Shown here: one piece after another, positions 1-7,119 of the stretch
How the letters are laid out: every line of letters starts with the position of its first letter
Position numbering within the stretch: the first letter of the stretch is position 1
IMG/VR virus record: IMGVR_UViG_3300024492_000008
Span: 1 to 29,270 of that record
Reading direction: 5' to 3' (one strand)
Origin: a virus
Length of the DNA: 29,270 bases
Translations under genes and position numbers: made by a program
The notes under the pieces: model-generated
The model's input: the letters and a program-made list of their open reading frames with translations, nothing else
Database searches by the model: none
What the model was told of the DNA's origin: nothing

Positions 1-462
1 AAGCTAGTTAACGAAGGTATTTTGGGAGATTTACTCAAAGCATTGTCTGGATTGGCTTCTACCCTTATGAAAGATGTGTCTGGTGGCTATAAAAAACAAA
101 CGATTGATAATTTAAAAAAACAACAGACACAAATCAAGAAAGCAAAACTCACGCCAGAGGGTGCTCAAGCTTATGCGGATGCTCTTAAGAAAGCAGTAGA
201 AGTCGCAAAATCTTCTTATGAAGCTGGCATGAAAGAAGTAGCTAATGCTATGGGGAATTCAAATGATCCTACCATTCAGAAAGACTGGAAAGGCTATGCT
301 GTGATTGCAATGACTACAGCTTTTGGTGACATCACTGGTATTATGGAGGGCAATTCAGAGATCTCTACGCTGATAAAAGACTTAGAATCTGGAAATTTAA
401 GCGAAAAGAAGAAAGAAGAGAAAGAAGAATCGAAGCCTCCGGCAAAAGATTTGAAAGTATAG
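1..462 (+). CDS. Hypothetical helical protein, 5' end outside window
   Basis: The reading frame is open from base 1, and the codons before the first TTG at 22 are in frame with no stop. The gene therefore almost certainly begins upstream of the window, and the TTG should not be taken as its start. The visible 153 residues are mostly helix-forming, with a Lys/Gln-rich stretch early, an Ala/Lys-rich middle and a highly charged Lys/Glu tail ending in a Pro-Pro-Ala-Lys segment. No catalytic motif, signal peptide or membrane segment is visible. It lies upstream of the neck genes, where T4-like phages keep structural or assembly genes, but I do not recognise the family and assign no function. Confidence 0.75.
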   Translation, partial: KLVNEGILGDLLKALSGLASTLMKDVSGGYKKQTIDNLKKQQTQIKKAKLTPEGAQAYADALKKAVEVAKSSYEAGMKEVANAMGNSNDPTIQKDWKGYAVIAMTTAFGDITGIMEGNSEISTLIKDLESGNLSEKKKEEKEESKPPAKDLKV

Positions 463-470
463 TATAATTA
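463..470 (+). promoter_or_regulatory. TATAATTA box, candidate phage late promoter
   Basis: Exact TATAATTA directly after the TAG stop of the preceding gene and 26 bases before the next start codon. No TTGACA-like element lies 17 bases upstream. The same octamer recurs at several other gene junctions in the window. T4 late promoters also consist of a lone AT-rich -10 box (TATAAATA), so this is proposed as the equivalent here. That is inference. Confidence 0.4.
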
Positions 471-496
471 ACGGTGTTTATTTACAAGGAGTTAAT

Positions 497-859
497 ATGT
501 CAAAGAAAAAATCATTTAAATCTACGGAAGAGACTTTTGAATTGTCAGAAGTAGAAGAAACTGTAGTAGAATCATCAGAAGGAGAAAATGAAATGGCTGA
601 ACATACTCATGCAGAATTGGAAGCTAAAATTGCTGCTTTAGAAGCTAAAGTAGCTGAACTTGAAAAACACGATGTTTTAGCTGCTGCTGAAGCAAAATCA
701 CACGCTTTGGTAGATGCTGCATTTGCAAAAGTCGCAGATGTTGTAGAAGCTAAAGTAGCAAAAGCAGTGAAAAATATTCAAAGCGGAAATGTAGATTTTG
801 AAGAAATCTTTCAATGGTTTAAGAAAAGACAAGCCAAAGGTCGTCCTTTCTCTCGTTAA
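497..859 (+). CDS. Small coiled-coil protein
   Basis: A 120-residue protein with an AAGGAG ribosome site at 486-491. The first 32 residues are Ser/Glu-rich and acidic after a short Lys-rich start. Residues of about 38-60 form a clear Leu/Ala heptad coiled coil (repeated ELEAKIAALEAK-like units). An Ala/Lys/Val helix follows, and the C-terminus is basic and aromatic (FQWFKKRQ then GRPFSR). An internal in-frame ATG at 593 has its own GGAGA site at 581-585, so a shorter 88-residue form holding only the coiled coil and basic tail could also be made. It sits alone between a TATAATTA box and a terminator. Function unknown; a small virion or scaffold component is possible but unproven. Confidence 0.75.
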   Translation: MSKKKSFKSTEETFELSEVEETVVESSEGENEMAEHTHAELEAKIAALEAKVAELEKHDVLAAAEAKSHALVDAAFAKVADVVEAKVAKAVKNIQSGNVDFEEIFQWFKKRQAKGRPFSR

Positions 860-940
860 TGATACGTAACTTCATTACCTCATTGAGAATAAGGCGATAA
901 ATTTTATTTCAAAAAAAATCGAAATATTTTTAATTCGTAT

Positions 941-996
941 GGATCAAATCTTCCTCGTAAGTAACAGCGGAAAAGGGAGTTTGATCCTATTTTTTT
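941..996 (+). terminator. Rho-independent terminator before neck genes
   Basis: Perfect 8-base arms GGATCAAA (941-948) and TTTGATCC (980-987) enclose a 31-base loop, which itself has TTCC and GGAA able to pair. A T-rich run TATTTTTTT follows at 988-996. This would end transcripts from the two upstream genes. The rest of 860-1067 is AT-rich with no gene that I can support. Confidence 0.6.
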
Positions 997-1022
997 AAGG
1001 AAGAATAACGGAAATTTTCTAG

Positions 1023-1030
1023 TATACTTA
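1023..1030 (+). promoter_or_regulatory. TATACTTA, possible late-type promoter for neck genes
   Basis: TATACTTA differs by one base from the recurrent TATAATTA octamer and lies just after the terminator and 37 bases before the gp13 start. That is the position expected for a promoter of the neck operon. No -35 element is evident. Support is positional only. Confidence 0.3.
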
Positions 1031-1067
1031 TAGATTGTGAACAATAAACAAACCAAGGAGGTAATTT

Positions 1068-2249
1068 ATGGCTACATTTGCTAATACTGATAGTCCAACA
1101 CCGTTTGGGATCTATGATGCTGATGCAGACTTTATTTTAGAAGCTGATCCAATGGTTACGTTCGTGAAAAGAAAGTTAGGTGATGATATTCTCTCGGTCG
1201 AATTGACAAAGAAACAAATCTGGATGTGTTTTGAAGAAGCAACTCTAGAATACTCCAGACACATGAACGAATATCAAGCAAAGTCTCAATTGAGTAATCT
1301 CTTAGGCAATTCTCTTAATTCTGTAGCAGGTCAAGGACCGAGTGGAGCACAAGATAAATTTCCAAGAGAGACCCTAGAGTTCTTAATGAGAAAAGCAGAA
1401 CCGTACGCAAGTTTTGCAGCTGTAGGTGGTAGTTACAATATTATTTCAGGATCAATTGAACTTGTTCCAGGAAAACAAGACTATAATATCTACGAAGATA
1501 TGATGATCAGAGATTCGAATGGCGACGAAGTTGTTGCAGCAGATGTATATCCAAATCAAAAACTAAGAATATACGATGTGATGCATACCTCGCCACAGGC
1601 AGCGTATAGATTTTTCGATACTACTAGTGCGATTAACTATCTAAACAATGAATTTGCCTTTGAGTCATTCACACCAGAGACAGTATTCTATGTATTACCA
1701 GTATACGAAGACGTATTACGACAACAGCAAATGAATGTGTCGAATCGTGTTCGAAGATCTAATTATTCATACGAAATGATAGGGAAGAATCTTCGAATTT
1801 TTCCTATGCCTACTGAACCAAGAAATTTATGGATTAAGTTTTCTCTCCCACAAGACGGATTAAGTCCGGACATCCTGGATAACTCTATAGACGGTGTAAA
1901 CGGTCTCTCTAATATTCCATTTGGAAATCTCGCTTACAGCAATATTAACAGTGTGGGAAGACAATGGATTAGGCAGTATACTCTAGCATTAGCTAAAGAA
2001 GTTTTGGGTAGAGTGAGATCTAAATTCGGTTCTATTCCTATTCCTAATGGAGATTTGAGCTTAGACGGTGATTCTTTGAAATCAGAAGCACAGAGTGAAA
2101 AAGACGCACTGCGTGACAAATTGAGAGAATTATTAGATTCATTGACTTATGACAAGTTATTAGAGTCTCAAGCAGCTGAAGTCACAAATATGCAAACTAT
2201 TCTTAAAGCAATTCCTGTGCCTCTTGGCAAGTGTATTTCAATCGGATAA
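1068..2249 (+). CDS. 13: Neck protein, T4 gp13-like
   Basis: A 393-residue protein with a very strong ribosome site AAGGAGGT ahead of ATG 1068. Near residue 28 it has the gp13-type opening: a charged helix (VKRKLGDD), then a segment on the pattern V-E-L-T-x-x-Q-I, then an amphipathic helix. The C-terminal part (WIRQYTLALAKEVLGRVRSKF, Pro-Asn-Gly-Asp-Leu, then a long charged helix) resembles the gp13 ending, where a Trp-rich helix precedes a P-G-G-containing turn. In T4, gp13 joins gp14 on the portal side to complete the head and form the neck. This protein is longer than the T4 one (about 309 residues). It is followed closely by gp14- and gp15-like genes, which supports the call. The homology is recalled, not searched. 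Confidence 0.7.
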   Translation: MATFANTDSPTPFGIYDADADFILEADPMVTFVKRKLGDDILSVELTKKQIWMCFEEATLEYSRHMNEYQAKSQLSNLLGNSLNSVAGQGPSGAQDKFPRETLEFLMRKAEPYASFAAVGGSYNIISGSIELVPGKQDYNIYEDMMIRDSNGDEVVAADVYPNQKLRIYDVMHTSPQAAYRFFDTTSAINYLNNEFAFESFTPETVFYVLPVYEDVLRQQQMNVSNRVRRSNYSYEMIGKNLRIFPMPTEPRNLWIKFSLPQDGLSPDILDNSIDGVNGLSNIPFGNLAYSNINSVGRQWIRQYTLALAKEVLGRVRSKFGSIPIPNGDLSLDGDSLKSEAQSEKDALRDKLRELLDSLTYDKLLESQAAEVTNMQTILKAIPVPLGKCISIG

Positions 2250-2260
2250 GGAGGTAAATT

Positions 2261-2902
2261 ATGGCAAGACTATTTATTACTCCTCGCGAGATAGACTTTA
2301 TTAGTGATATCACTAAAGAGATTACCAAAGACGTAATCGGAGACAAAATCTACTATTATAGAGTTCGTGAAGACGCAACTCAAGTTCATACGCTCTATGA
2401 AGAGTCACCTGAAAAAGTCGTAGACCCTCCTGTTGAAATTGATGCTAGAGTTCAATGGAACCCAAAAGAAGTGACTTCTGATAGATTTGGTACACACGCT
2501 ATGTATAACTGTGAAGTGTATATCCACTATCGAGATATGCTAGACAGAAATATTAAAATTGTCGAAGGTGATTTTTTCACTCATGGTGACAATGTTTTTG
2601 AAATCACTTCATATACTTATGACAAGACTATTTTTGGTCAAGTAGAACACATTGTCGGTTTCAATGTAAAAGGTAAGCAGACTCGCAAAGGTGTTGTTGA
2701 CCTTAAGATTTGGGGACCTACAGAAAGAAAATACACGGATCCAGATGCCATTCGAGACACATTTCAGCAACAGAGGGGCGATGCTACAATGGGCGACAAT
2801 CGAATTCTAGTCGATCAAGGAAAAGTAGACGATAGTTTACATACTCAAAGAGAAGTGAAGAAGGATGATACGTCTTCGTCGTTCTACGGAGATGAACCAT
2901 GA
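2261..2902 (+). CDS. 14: Neck protein, T4 gp14-like
   Basis: A 213-residue protein starting 11 bases after the previous stop, with an AAGGAGGT site. The core carries the pattern seen in gp14: a segment DRFGTHAMYNCEVYIHYRD, then EGDFFTHGDNVFEITSY, then FNVKGKQTRKG. In T4 gp14 the corresponding parts are a beta strand followed by E-G-D-L-I-Y-F-P and F-E-I-N. The C-terminus is acidic and probably disordered. Gp14 forms the outer neck ring with gp13 and joins the tail to the head. Its stop overlaps the next gene by four bases (ATGA), implying translational coupling and matched expression. Confidence 0.65.
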   Translation: MARLFITPREIDFISDITKEITKDVIGDKIYYYRVREDATQVHTLYEESPEKVVDPPVEIDARVQWNPKEVTSDRFGTHAMYNCEVYIHYRDMLDRNIKIVEGDFFTHGDNVFEITSYTYDKTIFGQVEHIVGFNVKGKQTRKGVVDLKIWGPTERKYTDPDAIRDTFQQQRGDATMGDNRILVDQGKVDDSLHTQREVKKDDTSSSFYGDEP

Positions 2903-4047
2903 GCAGTAGATATAAAGTAAATGCTGTTGCTACTGATGGCGGTATGAAAACAGGTGTTGAAGGTCTAGATATTCCTCAAGACTTTCAAATGCCATCTTGT
3001 GGTATCGAGGATGTCGATAGAGCAATGTTTAAATTGTTCAACGAAGACATACCTCTCTACTACCTCTTAGATGGTGACCTGAAGAAAATCCCGACTATCT
3101 TTGGCGCTGGTGAGAGAGCTTTTCTCTTGCGGAGAAAAGAGCCAATTAGAGACGTGAATGGCGCATTAATTCTTCCAATGATCTCTATTCTTAGGACTAG
3201 CATTCAACAAGACGTTCAGGGAGGAATTGGGCCTGGTAACGGTGAACTCGTAATAAAGAAAAAATTATCCGAAGACGATAAGTCTTGGAAAAAATTGAAA
3301 AATTTTCAGAATCTACAAAATGCAAAAGACGTTCAAGGCACAGGTGATCTCTCAAATATCTCTTTGGCTATCAATCCTAATAATTCTATTTACGAAGTCA
3401 TAGTAATTCCTGTACCTAGATTTTATCAGGCTACATACGAAGTCACATTTTGGGCTCAATATCAGTCTCAAATGAACAATATGATAGAGGCTTATACTTC
3501 TTCATACAACTTGAGATCTACAAGATCTCATAGAATTGAGAGCCCAAAAGGATGGTGGTTTGTTGCTAATTCTGATGAATCAATATCTTTTGAAAATAAT
3601 ATCGATAATTACACTGATGACGAGAGAATATTAAAAGCAACAATTACAATTAATGTCACTGGTTATCTCTTGGGTCCGTCGTTTCCAGGAGCACCTAATG
3701 ATGTAAGGAGATATATTAGCGCACCTAGAATTTCTTTTGATATCGCAGATACCGATATAAAATCTGTGCCTTCTTCTAGAATTCCATCAGGAAATGCGGA
3801 GGATTATACATTCGAAGATATAATGAATGAGACTTATCCTCTTCCTGGTGCTGGTGTAGCACAAGCAGATCTTCAAGCAGATTTAACTAGAGTGACAATC
3901 GGCGGGAAAAACAAAGAAAATATCAATAATCAAACCCAAATAATCGAAAATCCTTTTACGGGTTTTTCCGTAAAAGCGACATTAAAATCGAAAAATTTAT
4001 CAACCGGTGAACGAGTTTATGTAATAATCGATAACTTGGACAAATAA
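2899..4047 (+). CDS. 15: Tail completion/sheath stabiliser, T4 gp15-like
   Basis: A 382-residue protein coupled to gp14 by an ATGA overlap. In T4, gp15 caps the tail tube and sheath and docks the tail to the neck. Features shared with T4 gp15: an N-terminal segment on a loaded ligand-like fold, a middle strand YEVTFWAQYQSQMNNMIEAY matching the T4 YELSIFTRYEDDMFQIVEQI pattern, and a late strand ITINVTGYLLGPSFP matching WSLTFEVNGWMYPP. It is about 110 residues longer than T4 gp15. The last 50 codons are Asn/Lys-rich, contain an intragenic hairpin and look like a late extension. In T4, gp16 and gp17 lie between gp15 and gp18; here the sheath gene follows directly. Confidence 0.7.
   Translation: MSSRYKVNAVATDGGMKTGVEGLDIPQDFQMPSCGIEDVDRAMFKLFNEDIPLYYLLDGDLKKIPTIFGAGERAFLLRRKEPIRDVNGALILPMISILRTSIQQDVQGGIGPGNGELVIKKKLSEDDKSWKKLKNFQNLQNAKDVQGTGDLSNISLAINPNNSIYEVIVIPVPRFYQATYEVTFWAQYQSQMNNMIEAYTSSYNLRSTRSHRIESPKGWWFVANSDESISFENNIDNYTDDERILKATITINVTGYLLGPSFPGAPNDVRRYISAPRISFDIADTDIKSVPSSRIPSGNAEDYTFEDIMNETYPLPGAGVAQADLQADLTRVTIGGKNKENINNQTQIIENPFTGFSVKATLKSKNLSTGERVYVIIDNLDK
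3953..3976 (+). other. Perfect 9-bp hairpin within gp15-like gene
   Basis: CTTTTACGG (3953-3961) and CCGTAAAAG (3968-3976) are exact reverse complements around the loop GTTTTT. It lies near the 3' end of the gp15-like coding region, and no T-run follows it. Possible roles are RNA processing or slowing of transcription before the highly expressed sheath genes; this is speculative. Confidence 0.5.
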
Positions 4048-4050
4048 GGA

Positions 4051-4058
4051 CATAATTA
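4051..4058 (+). promoter_or_regulatory. CATAATTA, possible late-type promoter for sheath 1
   Basis: One mismatch from the recurrent TATAATTA box. It sits just after the gp15-like stop and 32 bases before the sheath start, a spacing like that of the exact copies. No -35 element is seen. Confidence 0.3.
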
Positions 4059-4090
4059 TCACAAGATTTTTTAATTAAGGAGAAAAATAT

Positions 4091-7081
4091 ATGGCTGAGA
4101 ATACTTTCAAATCTCCAGGTTTTTTCGAAAGAGAAATAGAATTGACCGCGGAGAAACAGTCTCCGATAGGTACACCTGCTGGAGTTATAGGTTCATCTCT
4201 GATGGGACCAGCTTTTGTTCCTCTAACGATAGGAACATTTACAGATTTCGAAAATCGTTTTGGAACTGTATCACCAGAAAAACCAGCAACTTATGCTGTG
4301 AGAGAATGGTTGAAAAATAGGACAGCATTGACTTTTATGAGAACTCTAGGTGCTGGTGCTAATGCGACTCCTGCAGACTTTGGAATTACAAGACAGTGGG
4401 GTACAGTAAAAAATGCTGGCTTTAAAGTCGTAGGTGACAGTGATACCGGAAAGGGTTTTGTTCAATTCTTATATGCGGATCACGTTGTGAGTGCTAATTC
4501 AGATGTTGGATTTCCAATCTATACGGATAATGACACTGTGTCTCTTTCTCTTAGAGAAAACCCACCGACAAATGATTCTCCAGTAAAAATCGTAAGAGGT
4601 ATGATTATTTGTGCAGAAGACGCAAAATTTGAATTGAAAAACTTTAGTGGAGTGTATGGTGCGTCTGGTATGGTATCCGAAGACAATGGATCAAATACTT
4701 TTGTGATGAAATTGACCAAAGGAGAGAGCACTAAAGAACTTACTGTCTCTTTGGATCCGGATCACACTTATTACTTAGGTAAAGTGTTAAACACTGATGC
4801 TAAAAAATTCCAATCTGAAGGATATGTCCTCTATTTGGATCTCGGCGTAGAGCAAGAATTAGCTCCTGCAATGACAGCTGCTAATGCCAATCATGTTTTT
4901 ATCTCTCATGGTAAATCTGATGTTGATGCTTCTAATAATGAATCTTTTGCTTCAGCATTTGGTAGATTTGATACAAGATATAAGGCTCCAAAGACTACGT
5001 CTTTTATCTCTCAACCTTTCGGAAAAATCGAATATGATTTGTTTCACTTTGAGTGTTTGAGCGATGGCGCTTATGCTAATACTGAATTCAAGATCTCAAT
5101 CGCAAACTTGAGAAAATCTTCAGATCCTAATGACAAATATGGAACTTTTGATGTCCTCGTGAGAAAGTTCAATGATACAGATTTTGCTCCTCAAGTTCTA
5201 GAGAGATTTATCAATTGTACATTGAATCCTAATTCGGATTCTTTCATCGCTAGAAAAATCGGTGATAAAAAAGTAGTATTTGCTTTTGATGCAGATCTTG
5301 AAGAAGAGAGAAGATTAGTTATCTCTGGTAGATACCCAAATCGTTCTTTGAATATCAGGGTAGTGATGAATGACTCCGTATACAAAGGTGAAGTTCCACA
5401 AGAAGCAGTACCTTTTGGATTCCGAGGAATTCCTGTGCTAGATATATCTGAAAACTTGGCTGCAGGAGCAGCAAATTATAATTTTCCAGCAATGCCTTTG
5501 ACTTTCAAAGCTACAAAAGGTCAAGTGAAATATTCAAACCTTTCGTATGTAGGAGAACCTGGAAATAACGAGAGAGCAGATAAGAGAATCTACTTTGGTG
5601 TGAAAACCACAAGAATTGTTGATGATAGCGAAGTCGCTGATGGCGTGCTTGAATCTAACTTGTCTGGTGAGATGTCTCCGGTAGTAAAGGCTTATACAAA
5701 GTTTATGGGTGTAAAAGGTGGATCTTCCGAAATAGGGCACTTTGTAAGTGATGCAGACAGTTTCAATAATAATAAGTTCACATTAGCTCGAATAGCATTG
5801 AACACCAATTCTGCTGCAAACTTCGATAGTCTCTCCTCTGTAAATGCAATGAGAGAAGCTTGTTATATTAGAAATGGCAATCCTGATGCTAGTGATTATT
5901 CTGTTACAGATTCTCTATCTCAAGCTAAGAGAATGACTTTTGCTTCTTTGATTCACGATGATACTGCTAACAATTTCAATAAATTCTCAAACTTTGCAAA
6001 ATTCACTAACGTATTCTACGGTGGTTTTGATGGTTTGAACATCTTGGATGGTGATATCCAACACATGAATGATAGAGCAGCTTCTTCCGAAACATCTAAT
6101 TCTCTTGATTCTACCGGAAAGGCTTCCGATTCTTTCACTGGTGGTTTGGGACTAAGCGGAACAGATGACGGTACAATGATGGGTAAGGGTAAAGATAACA
6201 ATATTATCTCTTCTTATCGTCAAGCAATCAAAATTATGACAGATCCTATGACAACAAAAATCAACTTGTTGGCAATCCCAGGAATTAGAGATCCTTACAT
6301 CACTGATTTTGCTGCTAATATGGTAAGAGATTATTCTTTAGCAATGTTCTTGATGGATATTCCAGCATTTGACAAAGATCAAAAAAGAATATTCTCTTCA
6401 GGACGTCCGGACATCGAGTATACTGGAAATGCTTTGGAAGCACGGGCTTTGAATAACAACTATGTCGCTACGTATTTCCCAGATGTATTCATCACAGATC
6501 CTATCAACAATCGAAGAGTTTTAGTACCTGCTTCTGTTGCTGCTATCGGAGCTCTAGGATACAACGATGCTGTAGCATATCCTTGGTTTGCGCCAGCCGG
6601 TTTCAATCGCGGTGGTTTGGATTTCGTAGAAAACGTAAAAACACGCTTGAGTTCATCAGATCGAGATGATTTGTACGAAAGAAAAATCAATCCGATTGCA
6701 AACTTCCCTAATGGAGGATTCGTAATCTTCGGACAAAAGACAATGCAAATCAATGAATCTGCTTTAGATAGAGTCAACGTGAGAAGACTAATGCTTGAAG
6801 TAAAACGACAAGTAGTAGAAGTCGCTAGCACAATTCTCTTCGAACAAAATAATAAAGCGACAAGAGACAGATTGGTGGGATTAATTTCGCCTAAGTTGTC
6901 CACGATTCAAGCACAGTCCGGTGTAGAGAGATTTAAAGTGATCTGTGACGAGACAAATAATTCACAGACAGACGCTGATGAATATAAATTGAATGGTAAA
7001 ATTATCATTGTTCCAACAAAGACAATCGAATTTATCGCAATAGATTTTATCGTTACAAATTCAGGCGTTTCTTTCGGATAA
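4091..7081 (+). CDS. 18: Contractile tail sheath protein 1, T4 gp18-like
   Basis: A 996-residue sheath protein; T4 gp18 has 659. The N-terminus (KSPGFFEREIEL, then PAGVIGSSLMGPAFVP) and the C-terminus (ALDRVNVRRLMLEVKRQ, then ILFEQN, then PTKTIEFIAIDFIV) carry the conserved sheath arms that link neighbouring subunits and drive contraction. Further conserved sheath blocks are the Trp-Phe-Ala-Pro-Ala-Gly-Phe segment and the DLYERKINPI segment near residue 860. The extra length lies in the middle, so the outer surface domains are probably enlarged. It is clearly paralogous to the next gene over both ends. The ribosome site is AAGGAG at 4077-4082, and the gene precedes the second sheath and the tube gene. 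Confidence 0.93.
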   Translation: MAENTFKSPGFFEREIELTAEKQSPIGTPAGVIGSSLMGPAFVPLTIGTFTDFENRFGTVSPEKPATYAVREWLKNRTALTFMRTLGAGANATPADFGITRQWGTVKNAGFKVVGDSDTGKGFVQFLYADHVVSANSDVGFPIYTDNDTVSLSLRENPPTNDSPVKIVRGMIICAEDAKFELKNFSGVYGASGMVSEDNGSNTFVMKLTKGESTKELTVSLDPDHTYYLGKVLNTDAKKFQSEGYVLYLDLGVEQELAPAMTAANANHVFISHGKSDVDASNNESFASAFGRFDTRYKAPKTTSFISQPFGKIEYDLFHFECLSDGAYANTEFKISIANLRKSSDPNDKYGTFDVLVRKFNDTDFAPQVLERFINCTLNPNSDSFIARKIGDKKVVFAFDADLEEERRLVISGRYPNRSLNIRVVMNDSVYKGEVPQEAVPFGFRGIPVLDISENLAAGAANYNFPAMPLTFKATKGQVKYSNLSYVGEPGNNERADKRIYFGVKTTRIVDDSEVADGVLESNLSGEMSPVVKAYTKFMGVKGGSSEIGHFVSDADSFNNNKFTLARIALNTNSAANFDSLSSVNAMREACYIRNGNPDASDYSVTDSLSQAKRMTFASLIHDDTANNFNKFSNFAKFTNVFYGGFDGLNILDGDIQHMNDRAASSETSNSLDSTGKASDSFTGGLGLSGTDDGTMMGKGKDNNIISSYRQAIKIMTDPMTTKINLLAIPGIRDPYITDFAANMVRDYSLAMFLMDIPAFDKDQKRIFSSGRPDIEYTGNALEARALNNNYVATYFPDVFITDPINNRRVLVPASVAAIGALGYNDAVAYPWFAPAGFNRGGLDFVENVKTRLSSSDRDDLYERKINPIANFPNGGFVIFGQKTMQINESALDRVNVRRLMLEVKRQVVEVASTILFEQNNKATRDRLVGLISPKLSTIQAQSGVERFKVICDETNNSQTDADEYKLNGKIIIVPTKTIEFIAIDFIVTNSGVSFG

Positions 7082-7089
7082 TATAATTA
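7082..7089 (+). promoter_or_regulatory. TATAATTA box before sheath 2
   Basis: Exact octamer starting directly after the sheath 1 TAA stop and 30 bases before the next ATG. No upstream -35 element is visible at 17 bases. It could give the second sheath gene its own late transcript. Confidence 0.42.
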
Positions 7090-7119
7090 GAATAAATTAA
7101 CAATTTTTAGGAGTTTAAG

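Noticed and set aside
6460-6903. Minus-strand open frame of 147 codons opposite sheath 1
   Set aside because: Shadow of conserved sheath C-terminal sequence.
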